The position numbers were made by a program, and so were the translations under genes. This document shows, piece by piece, positions 17,392-26,392 of a stretch of 64,000 nucleotides of DNA (positions are counted from its first letter, which is position 1; each line of letters begins with the position of its first letter). The stretch spans positions 62,001-126,000 of the forward strand of contig NZ_QRAN01000011.1 of assembly GCF_003457605.1 (NCBI RefSeq), written 5' to 3'. This stretch comes from Seongchinamella sediminis. GTDB taxonomy: Bacteria > Pseudomonadota > Gammaproteobacteria > Pseudomonadales > Halieaceae. The notes beneath the pieces were generated by a model that made no database searches, was not told where the DNA came from, and saw only the letters and a program-made list of their open reading frames with translations.

Positions 17392-18900
17392 TTGGACGCC
17401 GACCAAAGAGATCACCTTCCGGATGGCAGCCTGCTCGCCGCCATCGACCTGGGGAGCAACTCCTTCCACCTGATCATCGCCAAAACCGAACACGGCGAGA
17501 TGCGGCCGGTGGAGGTACTGGCGGAAAAAGTCCAGCTGGGCGCCGGTCTCGTTGACGACCGCCTGTCGCGAGAGGCCATCGACCGGGGCCTGGACTGCCT
17601 GTCGCGATTCGCCCAGCTGCTGGGCAGTGTCGAGCCGCAAAAGATACGCGTGGTGGGCACCCACGCCCTGCGCCAGGCAGAGAACCGGCTCGATTTCACC
17701 CTGCCCGCCCGGGACATCCTCGGCACCCGGGTCGACGTAATCTACGGACGGGAGGAAGCCCGGCTGGTGTACCTGGGTGTGGCGCACACCCTGGCCGACG
17801 ATGCCCACTCGCGACTGGTGATCGACATAGGCGGAGGCAGCACCGAGTTTATTATCGGCCAGCGCTTTGAGCCGCAACGACTGGAAAGCCTGCAAATGGG
17901 CTGCGTTTCATTTAGCGGCGACTATTTTGCCGACGGCATAATCAACACCGCCAATTACCAGCGAGCCTACAACCGGGCGCGACTGGAGACCTCCCGGATC
18001 CGCTCTCGCTACAGTTGCGATCACTGGGCCGAGTGCGTCGGCTCCTCCGGCACCCTCAACGCCATTGAAGCCATTGTCATCGAAAACGGCTGGAGCGAAA
18101 GCGGCATCAGCCGCAAAGCGCTGTCCAGGCTGGAGAAAAAGCTGCTCAAGTTCTGCCACTTCGACGAGATAAAACTCAATGGCCTGAGCGAAAGCCGGCG
18201 CAACGTAATTGTTGCCGGCGTGGCAATAACCACTGCCCTGTTCGACACGCTGGGTATCGCGCAGCTACGCGCCTCCAAGGGAGCGCTGCGGGAGGGGGTT
18301 ATCTACGATCTGATGGGCAGGCTGAGCCACGAGGACGTGCGCGAACGCACCGTCAATGCGCTGGTGCAACGCTACTCGGCCGACGAGCCCACTGCCGCCA
18401 TCGTGGAGCGACGCTGCGCCACGCTGTTTTCAGCAACCCGCGGCAGCTGGCGGCTGGAGAACGAGGACTGGGAGCTGCTGCACTGGGCCGCACGCACCCA
18501 CGAGATCGGCATGGCCATCTCCCACAAGCACTTTAACCGGCACACCGCCTACCTTTTACGTAACGCCGACCTGCCCGGGTTTTCCCAGGAAGAACAGGAA
18601 CAGCTGGCCATTCTCACCCAGGGCCAGCGCGGCAAAATCAACACCGACCTGCTCGACGGTCTCCCCCGGGGCACCAGCAGACGCCTGTGCTACCTGCTTA
18701 CCATCATCCGCCTGGCGGTCTGCTTCAAGTACGTGGAAACGCTGGAACAGCTGCCCGAATTTGCGGTCCAGGCAGATGAAGACTCACTGTCTTTGGGTTT
18801 TCCGGACACCTGGCTGGAAGCGCACCCTTTGACCCACAGCGAACTCCTCAACCAGCAGGCGTATCTGCGCCGCATCGGCATCGAACTCTCCGTGTCCTGA
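17392..18900 (+). CDS. Ppx/GppA-family phosphatase (exopolyphosphatase / pppGpp phosphohydrolase)
   Basis: Of 502 residues, between E. coli GppA (494) and Ppx (513). The actin-like N-terminal domains show AAIDLGSNSFHLI (phosphate 1), DIGGGSTEF (phosphate 2) and LQMGCVSF. The C-terminal HD-like domain follows from about residue 320 (HWAARTHEIG). The TTG start at 17392 sits 11 bases after ACAAGGA and places the first motif at its normal distance. The gene is 136 bp after alr with no terminator seen between, so it may be an outlying member of that transcript. No ppk lies beside it. Choosing between polyphosphate and pppGpp as substrate would need a phylogeny. Confidence 0.9.
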   Translation: MDADQRDHLPDGSLLAAIDLGSNSFHLIIAKTEHGEMRPVEVLAEKVQLGAGLVDDRLSREAIDRGLDCLSRFAQLLGSVEPQKIRVVGTHALRQAENRLDFTLPARDILGTRVDVIYGREEARLVYLGVAHTLADDAHSRLVIDIGGGSTEFIIGQRFEPQRLESLQMGCVSFSGDYFADGIINTANYQRAYNRARLETSRIRSRYSCDHWAECVGSSGTLNAIEAIVIENGWSESGISRKALSRLEKKLLKFCHFDEIKLNGLSESRRNVIVAGVAITTALFDTLGIAQLRASKGALREGVIYDLMGRLSHEDVRERTVNALVQRYSADEPTAAIVERRCATLFSATRGSWRLENEDWELLHWAARTHEIGMAISHKHFNRHTAYLLRNADLPGFSQEEQEQLAILTQGQRGKINTDLLDGLPRGTSRRLCYLLTIIRLAVCFKYVETLEQLPEFAVQADEDSLSLGFPDTWLEAHPLTHSELLNQQAYLRRIGIELSVS

Positions 18901-18902
18901 GT

Positions 18903-19880
18903 TCAGTGAGCCCCGGCCGCGATTTCCGCGAGATAATCCAGCAGTATCCGGTTTACCGCGTCCGAAGCTTCCAGCTGCACCATATGGCCCGCGCCGGGAA
19001 TCATCCGCAGCTGACGCAGGTCCGGGAAAATTGCCCGCATCTGGCTGATAGGGTCATCGCCGTGAAATCCCTCCAGATCGACATCGTGTTCGCTGCCCAG
19101 GAAATAAGCCGGCACATCACTTTGCACACCCTCATAGGGTTTGCGCTGGGCCCACTTCAGATCCATTGCGCGATACCAGTTCAGGCCACCGGTAAAGCCG
19201 CTGCGACTGTATTCGCTGACAAAAAATTCCAGCTCCAGCTCGGACAGCCAGGGCCAGGGCAAAGCCGGTGGTTCCGCCATGGCGTCGATATAGGAAGTAC
19301 CCGGCGGGTGCTGGAAACAGTCGAAGTAATTGCCGGCACCACTGAGGGTGTGAAACACCTTGTGCAGGAAGCGTCGTGGCTCAGCGGCCAGTTCCCGGTC
19401 GGCCCGCGGTGGCTCCCGAAAGTATTCAATATGCAGGAAATGCTGCTCGCCGATACGCCGGTATTCAGTGAGCGGCGACTCCTCCGGGTTGTGGGGTGCC
19501 GCCGGGTTCTCCAGGCCGATGACTGCCCGCACCCGCTCCGGGTGCCTCAGGGCCAGGTCGTAAATGGCGAAGGCGCCGAAGTCCAGCCCGGCGAAGACCG
19601 CCTGTTCAATCTCGAGGTGGTCGACAAGGCCCAGCAAGTCGCCGCTGATATGGTCTATATCATAGGCCTCAGGTTCGGCGGGTGCTTCAGTCTGCCCCAT
19701 GCCGCGCATATCGGGGGCAATCACCCGGTAGCCGGCCCTCGCCAGGGCGCTAATCTGGCGATGCCAGCTGAACCAGATATGGGGAAACCCGTGACACAGC
19801 ACCACCGGCATACCCTCGCCCTCTTCCACATAGTGCATGCGGATGCCGTTGATGGTCGCTGTATGGTGTGTCCAGTTCAT
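18903..19880 (-). CDS. alpha/beta hydrolase, epoxide-hydrolase-like
   Basis: A 325-residue alpha/beta hydrolase. HGFPHIWFSWHRQ holds the HG-x-P oxyanion motif of epoxide hydrolases. GLDFGAF is the nucleophile elbow, with Asp as nucleophile, again as in epoxide hydrolases or haloalkane dehalogenases. PGAGHMVQLE carries the catalytic His. The ATG at 19880 starts just before the first conserved strand; the frame is open to 20081 but that part looks non-coding. It converges on the Ppx/GppA gene with only 2 bp between stop codons. The substrate is unknown. Confidence 0.87.
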   Translation of the reverse strand: MNWTHHTATINGIRMHYVEEGEGMPVVLCHGFPHIWFSWHRQISALARAGYRVIAPDMRGMGQTEAPAEPEAYDIDHISGDLLGLVDHLEIEQAVFAGLDFGAFAIYDLALRHPERVRAVIGLENPAAPHNPEESPLTEYRRIGEQHFLHIEYFREPPRADRELAAEPRRFLHKVFHTLSGAGNYFDCFQHPPGTSYIDAMAEPPALPWPWLSELELEFFVSEYSRSGFTGGLNWYRAMDLKWAQRKPYEGVQSDVPAYFLGSEHDVDLEGFHGDDPISQMRAIFPDLRQLRMIPGAGHMVQLEASDAVNRILLDYLAEIAAGAH

Positions 19881-20059
19881 CCCGCTGTGCTTGTGTTTAC
19901 TGGCCGATGTTGGCTTCCGCCGCCGGGGCGCCACCCCATCCTGCCACAGGATGGCCGCGATGATAAGCGAGCGAAGATCCGCCTGCCGCTCGCGCCGCGT
20001 GCATCCGCCGGGCCAACGTGGTATCACTGAAAACTCGCATCCTGTTTCGGGGCCACACC

Positions 20060-21475
20060 ATGAAACCACTATACCGGGCACTGTTTGTCGCCTGCCTGCT
20101 CAGTTCCAGCCATGCCCAGTCCCAGGTGCCGGGGAGTCTGTCTGGCAACCAGTCCGCGGACCCGTCCCGTAACGTGATCCTTATTATTGGCGACGGCATG
20201 GACGAGCAGCAGCTCACCATTGCCCGCAATTACCTGCGGGGCGCCGCCGGCAGGCTGACCCTGGACAAACTGCCGCTGCGCAGTGTCGCCCAGGTGCTGA
20301 CCATCGAGGACAGGGTCGAGGGCAAGCCGGTGTACGTGGCGGACTCCGCCAATACCGCTACCAGCCTGGCCACCGGGGTCGTCACCAGCCGGGGCAGGCT
20401 GGCGACCACCGCCGGCAGCGACGAGGACATCCCGACCATTGCCGAGCTGGCGCTGCGCGCCGGTTACCGCGCCGGCGTCGTCACCACGGCCAGCGTCACC
20501 GATGCCACCCCGGCCGCATTCGCCGCGCACCTCAGCTACCGTTTGTGCGAAAACCCGACGCTGGTCGATCGTATCGAGTACAACGGCATCCACCTCGGTG
20601 GCTGCCCGCAGGACGCCCGCCAGCGGGGCGGCCCCGGATCGGTCGCCGAGCAACTGGCGGATTCCAAACTGCATGTCATTCTCGGCGGCGGCCGCAAGCA
20701 TTTCGCGGTGACGGCCGCGGGCCAGCAGCAAACCGTATTGCAACAGGCCGCCGCCAGTGGCTTCCAGCTGGTAACCACACCTGAACAACTGGCGACCGCC
20801 CGTCCCGAAGGGCGCTTGCTGGGGCTGTTCGCTCAGGGCACGCTGCCGGTGCGCCTGCAGGGAGAGAATGGCCGGGAGGCGGAGCAGCCCGATCCCAGTC
20901 TGCTCAACCGGGTGCACGGCTACCTGGGGGACGTGGCCCTTCCCGCTGCCATGAGCTGCGAGCCAAATCCGGGCAATGTCGGCATACCGACGCTGCGCCA
21001 GATGACCGATATCGCCCTGGCGCGGCTGTCGGCTGACAACCCGCGCGGCTTCTTTCTCATGGTGGAATCGGCATCCATTGACAAGCAGTCCCACGAGCGC
21101 AAACCCTGCGGCTCGATCGGCGAAGTGGAGCAGCTCGACGAGGCGCTGGAGAGCGCACTCAACTTTGCCCGCAAGCACCCCAACACCCTGATCCTGGTGA
21201 CCGCTGACCACTCCCAGGCTGCCCAGCTCATTCCCCACGTCAGCCTTTATGCCAGTTACCCCATCCCGATATATACCCCGGGATACCTGGCCCGCATCAC
21301 CACTCCCGAGGGCAGCGTGATGGATATCAACTACGCCACCACCACTTTCATGATGGAAGAACACACCGGCGCGGCAGTGCCGCTTTATGCCAATGCAGCG
21401 GGCAGAGGGAAGGTGCCGAGCTATGTCACCCAGCCGGAAATATTCCATATCATGAGAGCCTACCTGGGGCTGTAG
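20060..21475 (+). CDS. secreted alkaline phosphatase (PhoA superfamily)
   Basis: The 471-residue protein begins with a signal peptide (MKPLYRALFVACLLSSSHAQS), so it is periplasmic or surface-located. The alkaline-phosphatase fold is shown by LIIGDGMDEQQ (first metal Asp), VADSANTATSLATG (nucleophile Ser following Asp), VESASIDKQSHE (metal site) and LVTADHSQ. It hydrolyses phosphomonoesters with zinc and magnesium. The ATG at 20060 is chosen because the signal peptide starts there. No Pho box was identified in the 179-bp gap to the divergent hydrolase. The stop codon is 4 bp from that of the convergent gspB-like gene. Confidence 0.92.
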   Translation: MKPLYRALFVACLLSSSHAQSQVPGSLSGNQSADPSRNVILIIGDGMDEQQLTIARNYLRGAAGRLTLDKLPLRSVAQVLTIEDRVEGKPVYVADSANTATSLATGVVTSRGRLATTAGSDEDIPTIAELALRAGYRAGVVTTASVTDATPAAFAAHLSYRLCENPTLVDRIEYNGIHLGGCPQDARQRGGPGSVAEQLADSKLHVILGGGRKHFAVTAAGQQQTVLQQAAASGFQLVTTPEQLATARPEGRLLGLFAQGTLPVRLQGENGREAEQPDPSLLNRVHGYLGDVALPAAMSCEPNPGNVGIPTLRQMTDIALARLSADNPRGFFLMVESASIDKQSHERKPCGSIGEVEQLDEALESALNFARKHPNTLILVTADHSQAAQLIPHVSLYASYPIPIYTPGYLARITTPEGSVMDINYATTTFMMEEHTGAAVPLYANAAGRGKVPSYVTQPEIFHIMRAYLGL

Positions 21476-21479
21476 ATGG

Positions 21480-22343
21480 CTACAGGTTGACCCAGCTGTT
21501 CAGGGCGCGCAGACGAAACTGGGTGCCGCGGTAATCCAGCACCACCGAGTCGGGCAGGATCTCTTCCACCCGGACGCCGGAAGCGGGGCTGCCCCCGACT
21601 TTCAGGGCCTTGCCGTTCAGCACCACCACCGACTCTCCCGGACGGCCGGAATAGTCGTGCCGCTCATAGAACAGGCTGGGTATAGCGTCCTTGGTCTGTT
21701 GCGACAGCCCGACAATAAACGGCGCCGGATGTTCCGCTAGCCTCGCGTTCTGCAGTTCGTCCTCGGCCGCGCGCACCAGTTCTTCAATATCCACCCCCGT
21801 TTCCTCGATCGCCGCTTCGGCGGCGGTCACTGGCGCCTCTGTCGATGACGCGGGACCGGTCTCCACCGGCACTGTCGGCGCCGGTCGCTGGCGATAGAGC
21901 GAGGATACGTCCTCCCGGCTGTTGCTTCGGGCCACCGGCGCCGCAGCCGCTGGCGGCGCCGGCTGCGCTGGCTCAGGTGTGGCTGGCTCAGGTGTGGCTG
22001 GCTCAGGTGCGGCCGGTTCTGGCCGCGGGGTGGGCTGTGGCGGGGCCTGTTCCTTGCCGGGAGCGCCGCTGAACTGTCCGGCCGGGGGCGCAGGGCCGGC
22101 CGCGGCCATGTCCTGTACAGCAGCGTCTGAGGCCCTGATTTTCGCCACGGCTGCCGGATCGCTCAGGCTGCCCCGTTCCCACAGCAGCCAGGCAATCACC
22201 GCAGTGGCGAGCACCAGGGCTGTCGCCAGCACGATCATTCTGGCCGGATGTTGCCTGTCGGCATAATCATGGCGGGTGACCAGGGTCGGCACCTCGTCCT
22301 GTTCCCTGCGGGAGCGGTTCAGCGCATCCAGAATCAACGACAC
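21480..22343 (-). CDS. gspB: general secretion pathway protein GspB-like
   Basis: The 287-residue product starts with the GspB signature (M/V)SLILDALNRSRRE, then one membrane segment (ARMIVLATALVLATAVIAWLLW), a long Pro/Ala-rich periplasmic linker and a C-terminal T2SSB-type domain (RVEEILPDSVVLDYRG). GspA and GspB form an inner-membrane complex that helps place the type II secretin through the peptidoglycan. The GTG at 22343, with GAGGG upstream, gives the family-type N-terminus; an ATG at 22421 would add a Pro-rich leader lying inside gspA. The gene is 13 bp downstream of gspA. No other gsp genes are in the window. Confidence 0.88.
   Translation of the reverse strand: MSLILDALNRSRREQDEVPTLVTRHDYADRQHPARMIVLATALVLATAVIAWLLWERGSLSDPAAVAKIRASDAAVQDMAAAGPAPPAGQFSGAPGKEQAPPQPTPRPEPAAPEPATPEPATPEPAQPAPPAAAAPVARSNSREDVSSLYRQRPAPTVPVETGPASSTEAPVTAAEAAIEETGVDIEELVRAAEDELQNARLAEHPAPFIVGLSQQTKDAIPSLFYERHDYSGRPGESVVVLNGKALKVGGSPASGVRVEEILPDSVVLDYRGTQFRLRALNSWVNL
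21969..22013 (-). repeat. three tandem 15-bp repeats inside gspB
   Basis: Three adjacent copies of TGGCTCAGGTGTGGC on the + strand (the third has one change) encode repeated Pro-Glu-Pro-Ala-Thr units in the GspB linker. Fifteen bp keeps the frame, so copy-number changes would only alter linker length. Confidence 0.85.
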
Positions 22344-22356
22344 CGGCAGGCCCTCA

Positions 22357-24036
22357 TCAATTGGCACCCGCCCTGGCCTGCAGGACGGCCCTGGCAGCGG
22401 CGGCGGAAATATCAATGCCAAGTTCGCGGTTCAGCTTGAGCAGCGTTTGCACACCCACGACGCCGTCGGCCTCCAGACCCATATCGCGCTGGAAAATCAT
22501 TACCCGCTGTTTCAGGGAATCATTGAAGCGCTGTCCGGCGAGCGCCTGCGCCTGGCCATCCAGTTGCGCAAACAGCTGCGCCACCGCTGCCACGGCGGGA
22601 CCGCTGTCACCCGCGGACAGGGGGCGATCAAAGCCGACCGGCGGCCGCCACAAAAAGCGGTAGCGGCCGGTCCACAGGGGGCCCAGGTCCGCCAATGCAA
22701 CCAGCTCCACCGCACTTTCGCCGCCCACCCAGGCCTGGCGACCCTCGATCCCCAGCAACACCACGCCGGCGGCGAAGCGTTCGGGGCTTACCATGTCGAG
22801 CAGCAGGGGACGCGACAGCGTGACAAGCTCATCCCAGGTCATGGCCTCGTCTTCGACGCAGGCGAGTTCACCATTCGGCTCCTGGCACCACCGGTCCGGC
22901 AACGGCCGGTCGCTGAACAGGGACCAGTACAGGGCCGTTGCATCTCCCGGCGCCAGCAACCAGCTGGCGAGGGCGGAGTCCGGCACCGCTGAACCAGCAT
23001 CTGCGATCATTGCCGCGGCAGCAGTCTCCGGGGCTGGAGTCTCCGCTTCGATTTCGGTGGCGGCTGGCGCCACAATCGCCGGTACATCACCGGCGATAGC
23101 GTCAGCATCGCGCCCAGGTGGGTTTGACTGCATTCCCCACCAGGCAGCCAGGGCTCCCATTACGACCAGGGCGGCCAGCGCCCAGGGCCACCACGATACC
23201 TGCTTTACGCCCTCCTCGCCCAGCACTTCCCGGGCAGCGAGGCGCAGGGTCGCCCGGTCAGCCCGGTGCTTGTTACGGCCGTATGCCCCCAGCATGATCC
23301 GGTCGCAGAGAACATTGATCAACCGCGGTATACCGCGGGTGCGCTGGTAAATCCCCCGCACCACTGACGGCGGGAAGATCACCCGGTCCGCGGCCATGCC
23401 CGCCACCTGCAGGCGATGGTTGATATACGCCCCGGTCTCCGCCCGGTTGAGCGGCCCGAGATTGTAACGGGCGGTGATGCGCTGGTTGAGCTGGCGCAGC
23501 TCCGGCCGGGCCAGCAACTGGGCGAGCTCCGGCTGGCCAATGAGGATAATCTGCAGCAGTTTTTCGCTGTTGGTCTCGAGGTTGGTCAACAGGCGAATCT
23601 GCTCCAGCACCTCGAAATCCAGGTGCTGGGCCTCATCGATCATCAGCACGGTTTTGCGGCCGCGGGTGTGATTGTCCAACAGGAAACTGTGCAGGGCATC
23701 GGTCAGGGACTTGAGTGTCTGCCTGTCATCATCGTACCCGATTCCCAGCTCATCGCAGGCCGTGGCCAGCAGCTCAACCGCGTTGAGCGCCGGGTTGAGG
23801 ATAATCGCAATGTCGGTGTCATGGGGCAGTTGCTCGAGCAGGCAGCGATTGATGGTGGTCTTGCCGGTGCCGACCTCGCCAGTAAGCAAAATAAAACCAC
23901 CCCCTGCCCCAACGCCATAGAGCAGGTGCGCAAGCGCATCCCGGTGCCGTGCGCTCATGAACAGGTAACGCGGGTTTACGGCAATCGAGAAGGGCGCTTC
24001 GTTGAGGCCAAAATAGTGATGATACATGCGCGCCAT
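22357..24036 (-). CDS. gspA: GspA/ExeA-type AAA ATPase with peptidoglycan-binding domain
   Basis: Of 559 residues, close to Aeromonas ExeA (547). The N-terminal AAA ATPase has Walker A GEVGTGKTT (about 47-55) and Walker B VLMIDEAQHLD. One membrane span lies near residues 283-300 (WWPWALAALVVMGALAAWW). The periplasmic part ends in a PG_binding_1-type domain (DSGPAVAAVAQLFAQLDG ... DGVVGVQTLLKLN). It uses ATP and peptidoglycan binding to help insert the type II secretin, in complex with GspB encoded 13 bp downstream. A second ATG at 24027 is equally plausible. Confidence 0.92.
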   Translation of the reverse strand: MARMYHHYFGLNEAPFSIAVNPRYLFMSARHRDALAHLLYGVGAGGGFILLTGEVGTGKTTINRCLLEQLPHDTDIAIILNPALNAVELLATACDELGIGYDDDRQTLKSLTDALHSFLLDNHTRGRKTVLMIDEAQHLDFEVLEQIRLLTNLETNSEKLLQIILIGQPELAQLLARPELRQLNQRITARYNLGPLNRAETGAYINHRLQVAGMAADRVIFPPSVVRGIYQRTRGIPRLINVLCDRIMLGAYGRNKHRADRATLRLAAREVLGEEGVKQVSWWPWALAALVVMGALAAWWGMQSNPPGRDADAIAGDVPAIVAPAATEIEAETPAPETAAAAMIADAGSAVPDSALASWLLAPGDATALYWSLFSDRPLPDRWCQEPNGELACVEDEAMTWDELVTLSRPLLLDMVSPERFAAGVVLLGIEGRQAWVGGESAVELVALADLGPLWTGRYRFLWRPPVGFDRPLSAGDSGPAVAAVAQLFAQLDGQAQALAGQRFNDSLKQRVMIFQRDMGLEADGVVGVQTLLKLNRELGIDISAAAARAVLQARAGAN

Positions 24037-24144
24037 TATGCACCAGGAAACGCGGGAATACAGTGCCGCCGGCAGGCAGACCAGCGTGGACCCGGGCAGC
24101 GGCGACTGGGATAATGCCCGCTCTGCACTGACCCGGTCCCCACC

Positions 24145-26391
24145 ATGTTTTCAGCCCGTTCTGCTGTCCTCTGCCTCGCCATTGCCCTGCTGTCATCCAT
24201 GCCGGTCCGGGCTGACGAGGAGGTGGTCCTGGTACTGGCTGGCGGCGGCGCCCGGGGCATTGCCCACGTCGGCGCCATCGCCGCCCTGGAGGAGCTTCAG
24301 GTGCCGGTGAAAGCGATTGCCGGCACCAGCATGGGGGCACTGGTGGGCGGGCTTTACGCCCAGGGCATGGACGCCCGGCAACTGCGGGAGGTGGTCGAGA
24401 CCATGGCCTGGGACGAGGCCTTCGAGGACTCGGTGGACCGGGACAGCCTGCCGCAGCGGCGCAAGGAGGATGACTACGACTATCCCGCCTCGCTGTCGCT
24501 GGCACTTAACGAGGGCGGGCTCTCCATTCCCCTGGGCATTGTCCAGGGCCAGCAGGTGCGGCAGATGATCAAGGACCTGTCCCTGAACTCCGACCACATA
24601 GACGATTTTGACAGGCTGCCAACCCCCTATCGCGCCGTGGCTACCGACATCGAAACCGGCGATGCCTATGTGTTCAGCGGTGGCGACATCGTAACCGCCA
24701 TGCGCGCCAGCATGTCGCTGCCGGGCTTGCTGGCGCCTGTAGAGCACGATGGCAGGCTGCTGGTTGACGGCGGCCTGGCGATGAACATACCGGTCAAAGT
24801 GGGCAGGGACCTCGGCGGTGAACGCCTGGTGGTGATCGATATCGGCACCCCGCTGCGCGATCGCAGCGAGATCAACAACCTGCTGGACGTGGGCGACCAG
24901 ATGATCAACTTCCTCACCCGCAAGAATTCCATCGAGCAACTCGGCCTGCTCACCGACAGGGACCTGTTGATCAACCCCGACCTGAGCGGCATCGGCATGC
25001 TGGACTTCGAGTTAAGCAGCGAGATATACCAGCGCGGCTACGATGCGACCATGGCCATGCAGGACGCCCTGCGCCCCCTCGCCCTGGGCAGCGAGGCCTG
25101 GGCTCGCTATCTGGCGAACCGCAACATGGCCACGCCTGGGGAGCCGGTGATCGACCGTATCGACATTTTTGATGACAGTCACCTGCGCAGCGATGTCATC
25201 CGGGTGCAGCTTTCCCAGCAGGTGGGCCAGCGGCTCGACCGGCAACAGCTGCGCGCCGACATCGAAAATATTTACGCGCTGGATCACTGGCAGATTATTG
25301 ACTACGACGTGGTGAGCGCCGGGAGCGACGGCAACGTGCTGGAAATTCACGCCACGGCCAAGACCTGGGGCGACAACGATCTCAAGTTCGGGCTCAACCT
25401 GGTGACATCCCTGGATGGCAGCAGTGAAATCAATATTGGCGCCAGCTACCTGTGGAAGGGCATTACCGACCTGGGGGGCGAACTGTATGCCCGCGGCCAG
25501 GTCGGCGACTTGATGATCCTGGAAACGGAGTTCTACCAGCCGCTGGAGGTGCGGGGCCGCTACTTTATCGCTCCCTACCTCGGCTATCGCGACCATGACA
25601 CCACCACCCTGGGCCCGGAGTACGGCTCCGGGGACCCGGTGGGCATCTGGCGGGTGCGTCGGCTGGCCAGCCAGCTGGATGCCGGCTGGAACGTGTTCAA
25701 AAACTCCCAGCTCCGCCTCGGCCTGTTCCGCAACGTCGGTGAATACCGCAGCGATGTGGAGATCGGCGGCGACCTGCCAGAGGACCGTTTTCACGAGGGC
25801 GGCATCGCCGCCAGCCTGCGCTACGACCGGCTGGACAACCCCTACTTTCCGACCCGCGGTGGCTTCATGTATGCCGAGTACCAGCTGCTGCGCGATGAAC
25901 TGGGCGCCGACGCCAATTTCGAGCGCTGGCAGGCAATTGCCCAGGGCGCGTTCAGCTTCGGCGCCAACCACCGCAATACCCTGATCTTCACCGGGCGCAC
26001 GGGCCAGTCGCTGGATGCGCCGAATACACCCGCGAACTACTTTCAGCTCGGCGGCCTGTTCAATCTGTCGGGACTGCCACAGAACCAGCTGTCCGGCCGG
26101 CAGATGGCATTTGCCATGGCCCAGTACCAGCGCAGGCTGTCAGGCACCTCGGTGCTGCCCTTTGACGCCCCCGCTTATCTGGGCGTATCCATCGAGGGCG
26201 GCGAGGTCTGGTCCCGGCGGCCCGATGTCAATGCTGGCGATTTCATGACTGGCGGCAGCATTTACCTGGCGCTGGATTCGCCATTAGGGCCACTGTATCT
26301 CGCCTACGGTCGCAGCGAGGACTCACAGGATGCGCTTTACCTGTCCCTGGGCTGGCCCTTCCTCAATAACCAGTTCCGCATGGGGCGCTGA
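24145..26391 (+). CDS. PlpD-like secreted patatin phospholipase with outer-membrane barrel (type Vd)
   Basis: The 748-residue protein has a signal peptide (1-23) and then a patatin domain: oxyanion GGGARGIAHVG from G33, nucleophile S62 in GTSMGA, and D208 in LLVDGG. A POTRA-like region follows (about 320-400) and then a BamA/TpsB-like C-terminal barrel (about 400-748) ending in the aromatic-alternating FLNNQFRMGR. This order, patatin-POTRA-barrel, defines type Vd autotransporters such as Pseudomonas PlpD. The lipase may remain on the surface or be released. It is followed after 1 bp by an M48 lipoprotein protease gene. Confidence 0.9.
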   Translation: MFSARSAVLCLAIALLSSMPVRADEEVVLVLAGGGARGIAHVGAIAALEELQVPVKAIAGTSMGALVGGLYAQGMDARQLREVVETMAWDEAFEDSVDRDSLPQRRKEDDYDYPASLSLALNEGGLSIPLGIVQGQQVRQMIKDLSLNSDHIDDFDRLPTPYRAVATDIETGDAYVFSGGDIVTAMRASMSLPGLLAPVEHDGRLLVDGGLAMNIPVKVGRDLGGERLVVIDIGTPLRDRSEINNLLDVGDQMINFLTRKNSIEQLGLLTDRDLLINPDLSGIGMLDFELSSEIYQRGYDATMAMQDALRPLALGSEAWARYLANRNMATPGEPVIDRIDIFDDSHLRSDVIRVQLSQQVGQRLDRQQLRADIENIYALDHWQIIDYDVVSAGSDGNVLEIHATAKTWGDNDLKFGLNLVTSLDGSSEINIGASYLWKGITDLGGELYARGQVGDLMILETEFYQPLEVRGRYFIAPYLGYRDHDTTTLGPEYGSGDPVGIWRVRRLASQLDAGWNVFKNSQLRLGLFRNVGEYRSDVEIGGDLPEDRFHEGGIAASLRYDRLDNPYFPTRGGFMYAEYQLLRDELGADANFERWQAIAQGAFSFGANHRNTLIFTGRTGQSLDAPNTPANYFQLGGLFNLSGLPQNQLSGRQMAFAMAQYQRRLSGTSVLPFDAPAYLGVSIEGGEVWSRRPDVNAGDFMTGGSIYLALDSPLGPLYLAYGRSEDSQDALYLSLGWPFLNNQFRMGR

Positions 26392-26392
26392 T

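Noticed and set aside
21969-22013. 15-bp tandem repeats as a CRISPR or regulatory array
   Set aside because: They are adjacent, in frame within gspB, have no spacers and encode a Pro-rich linker.
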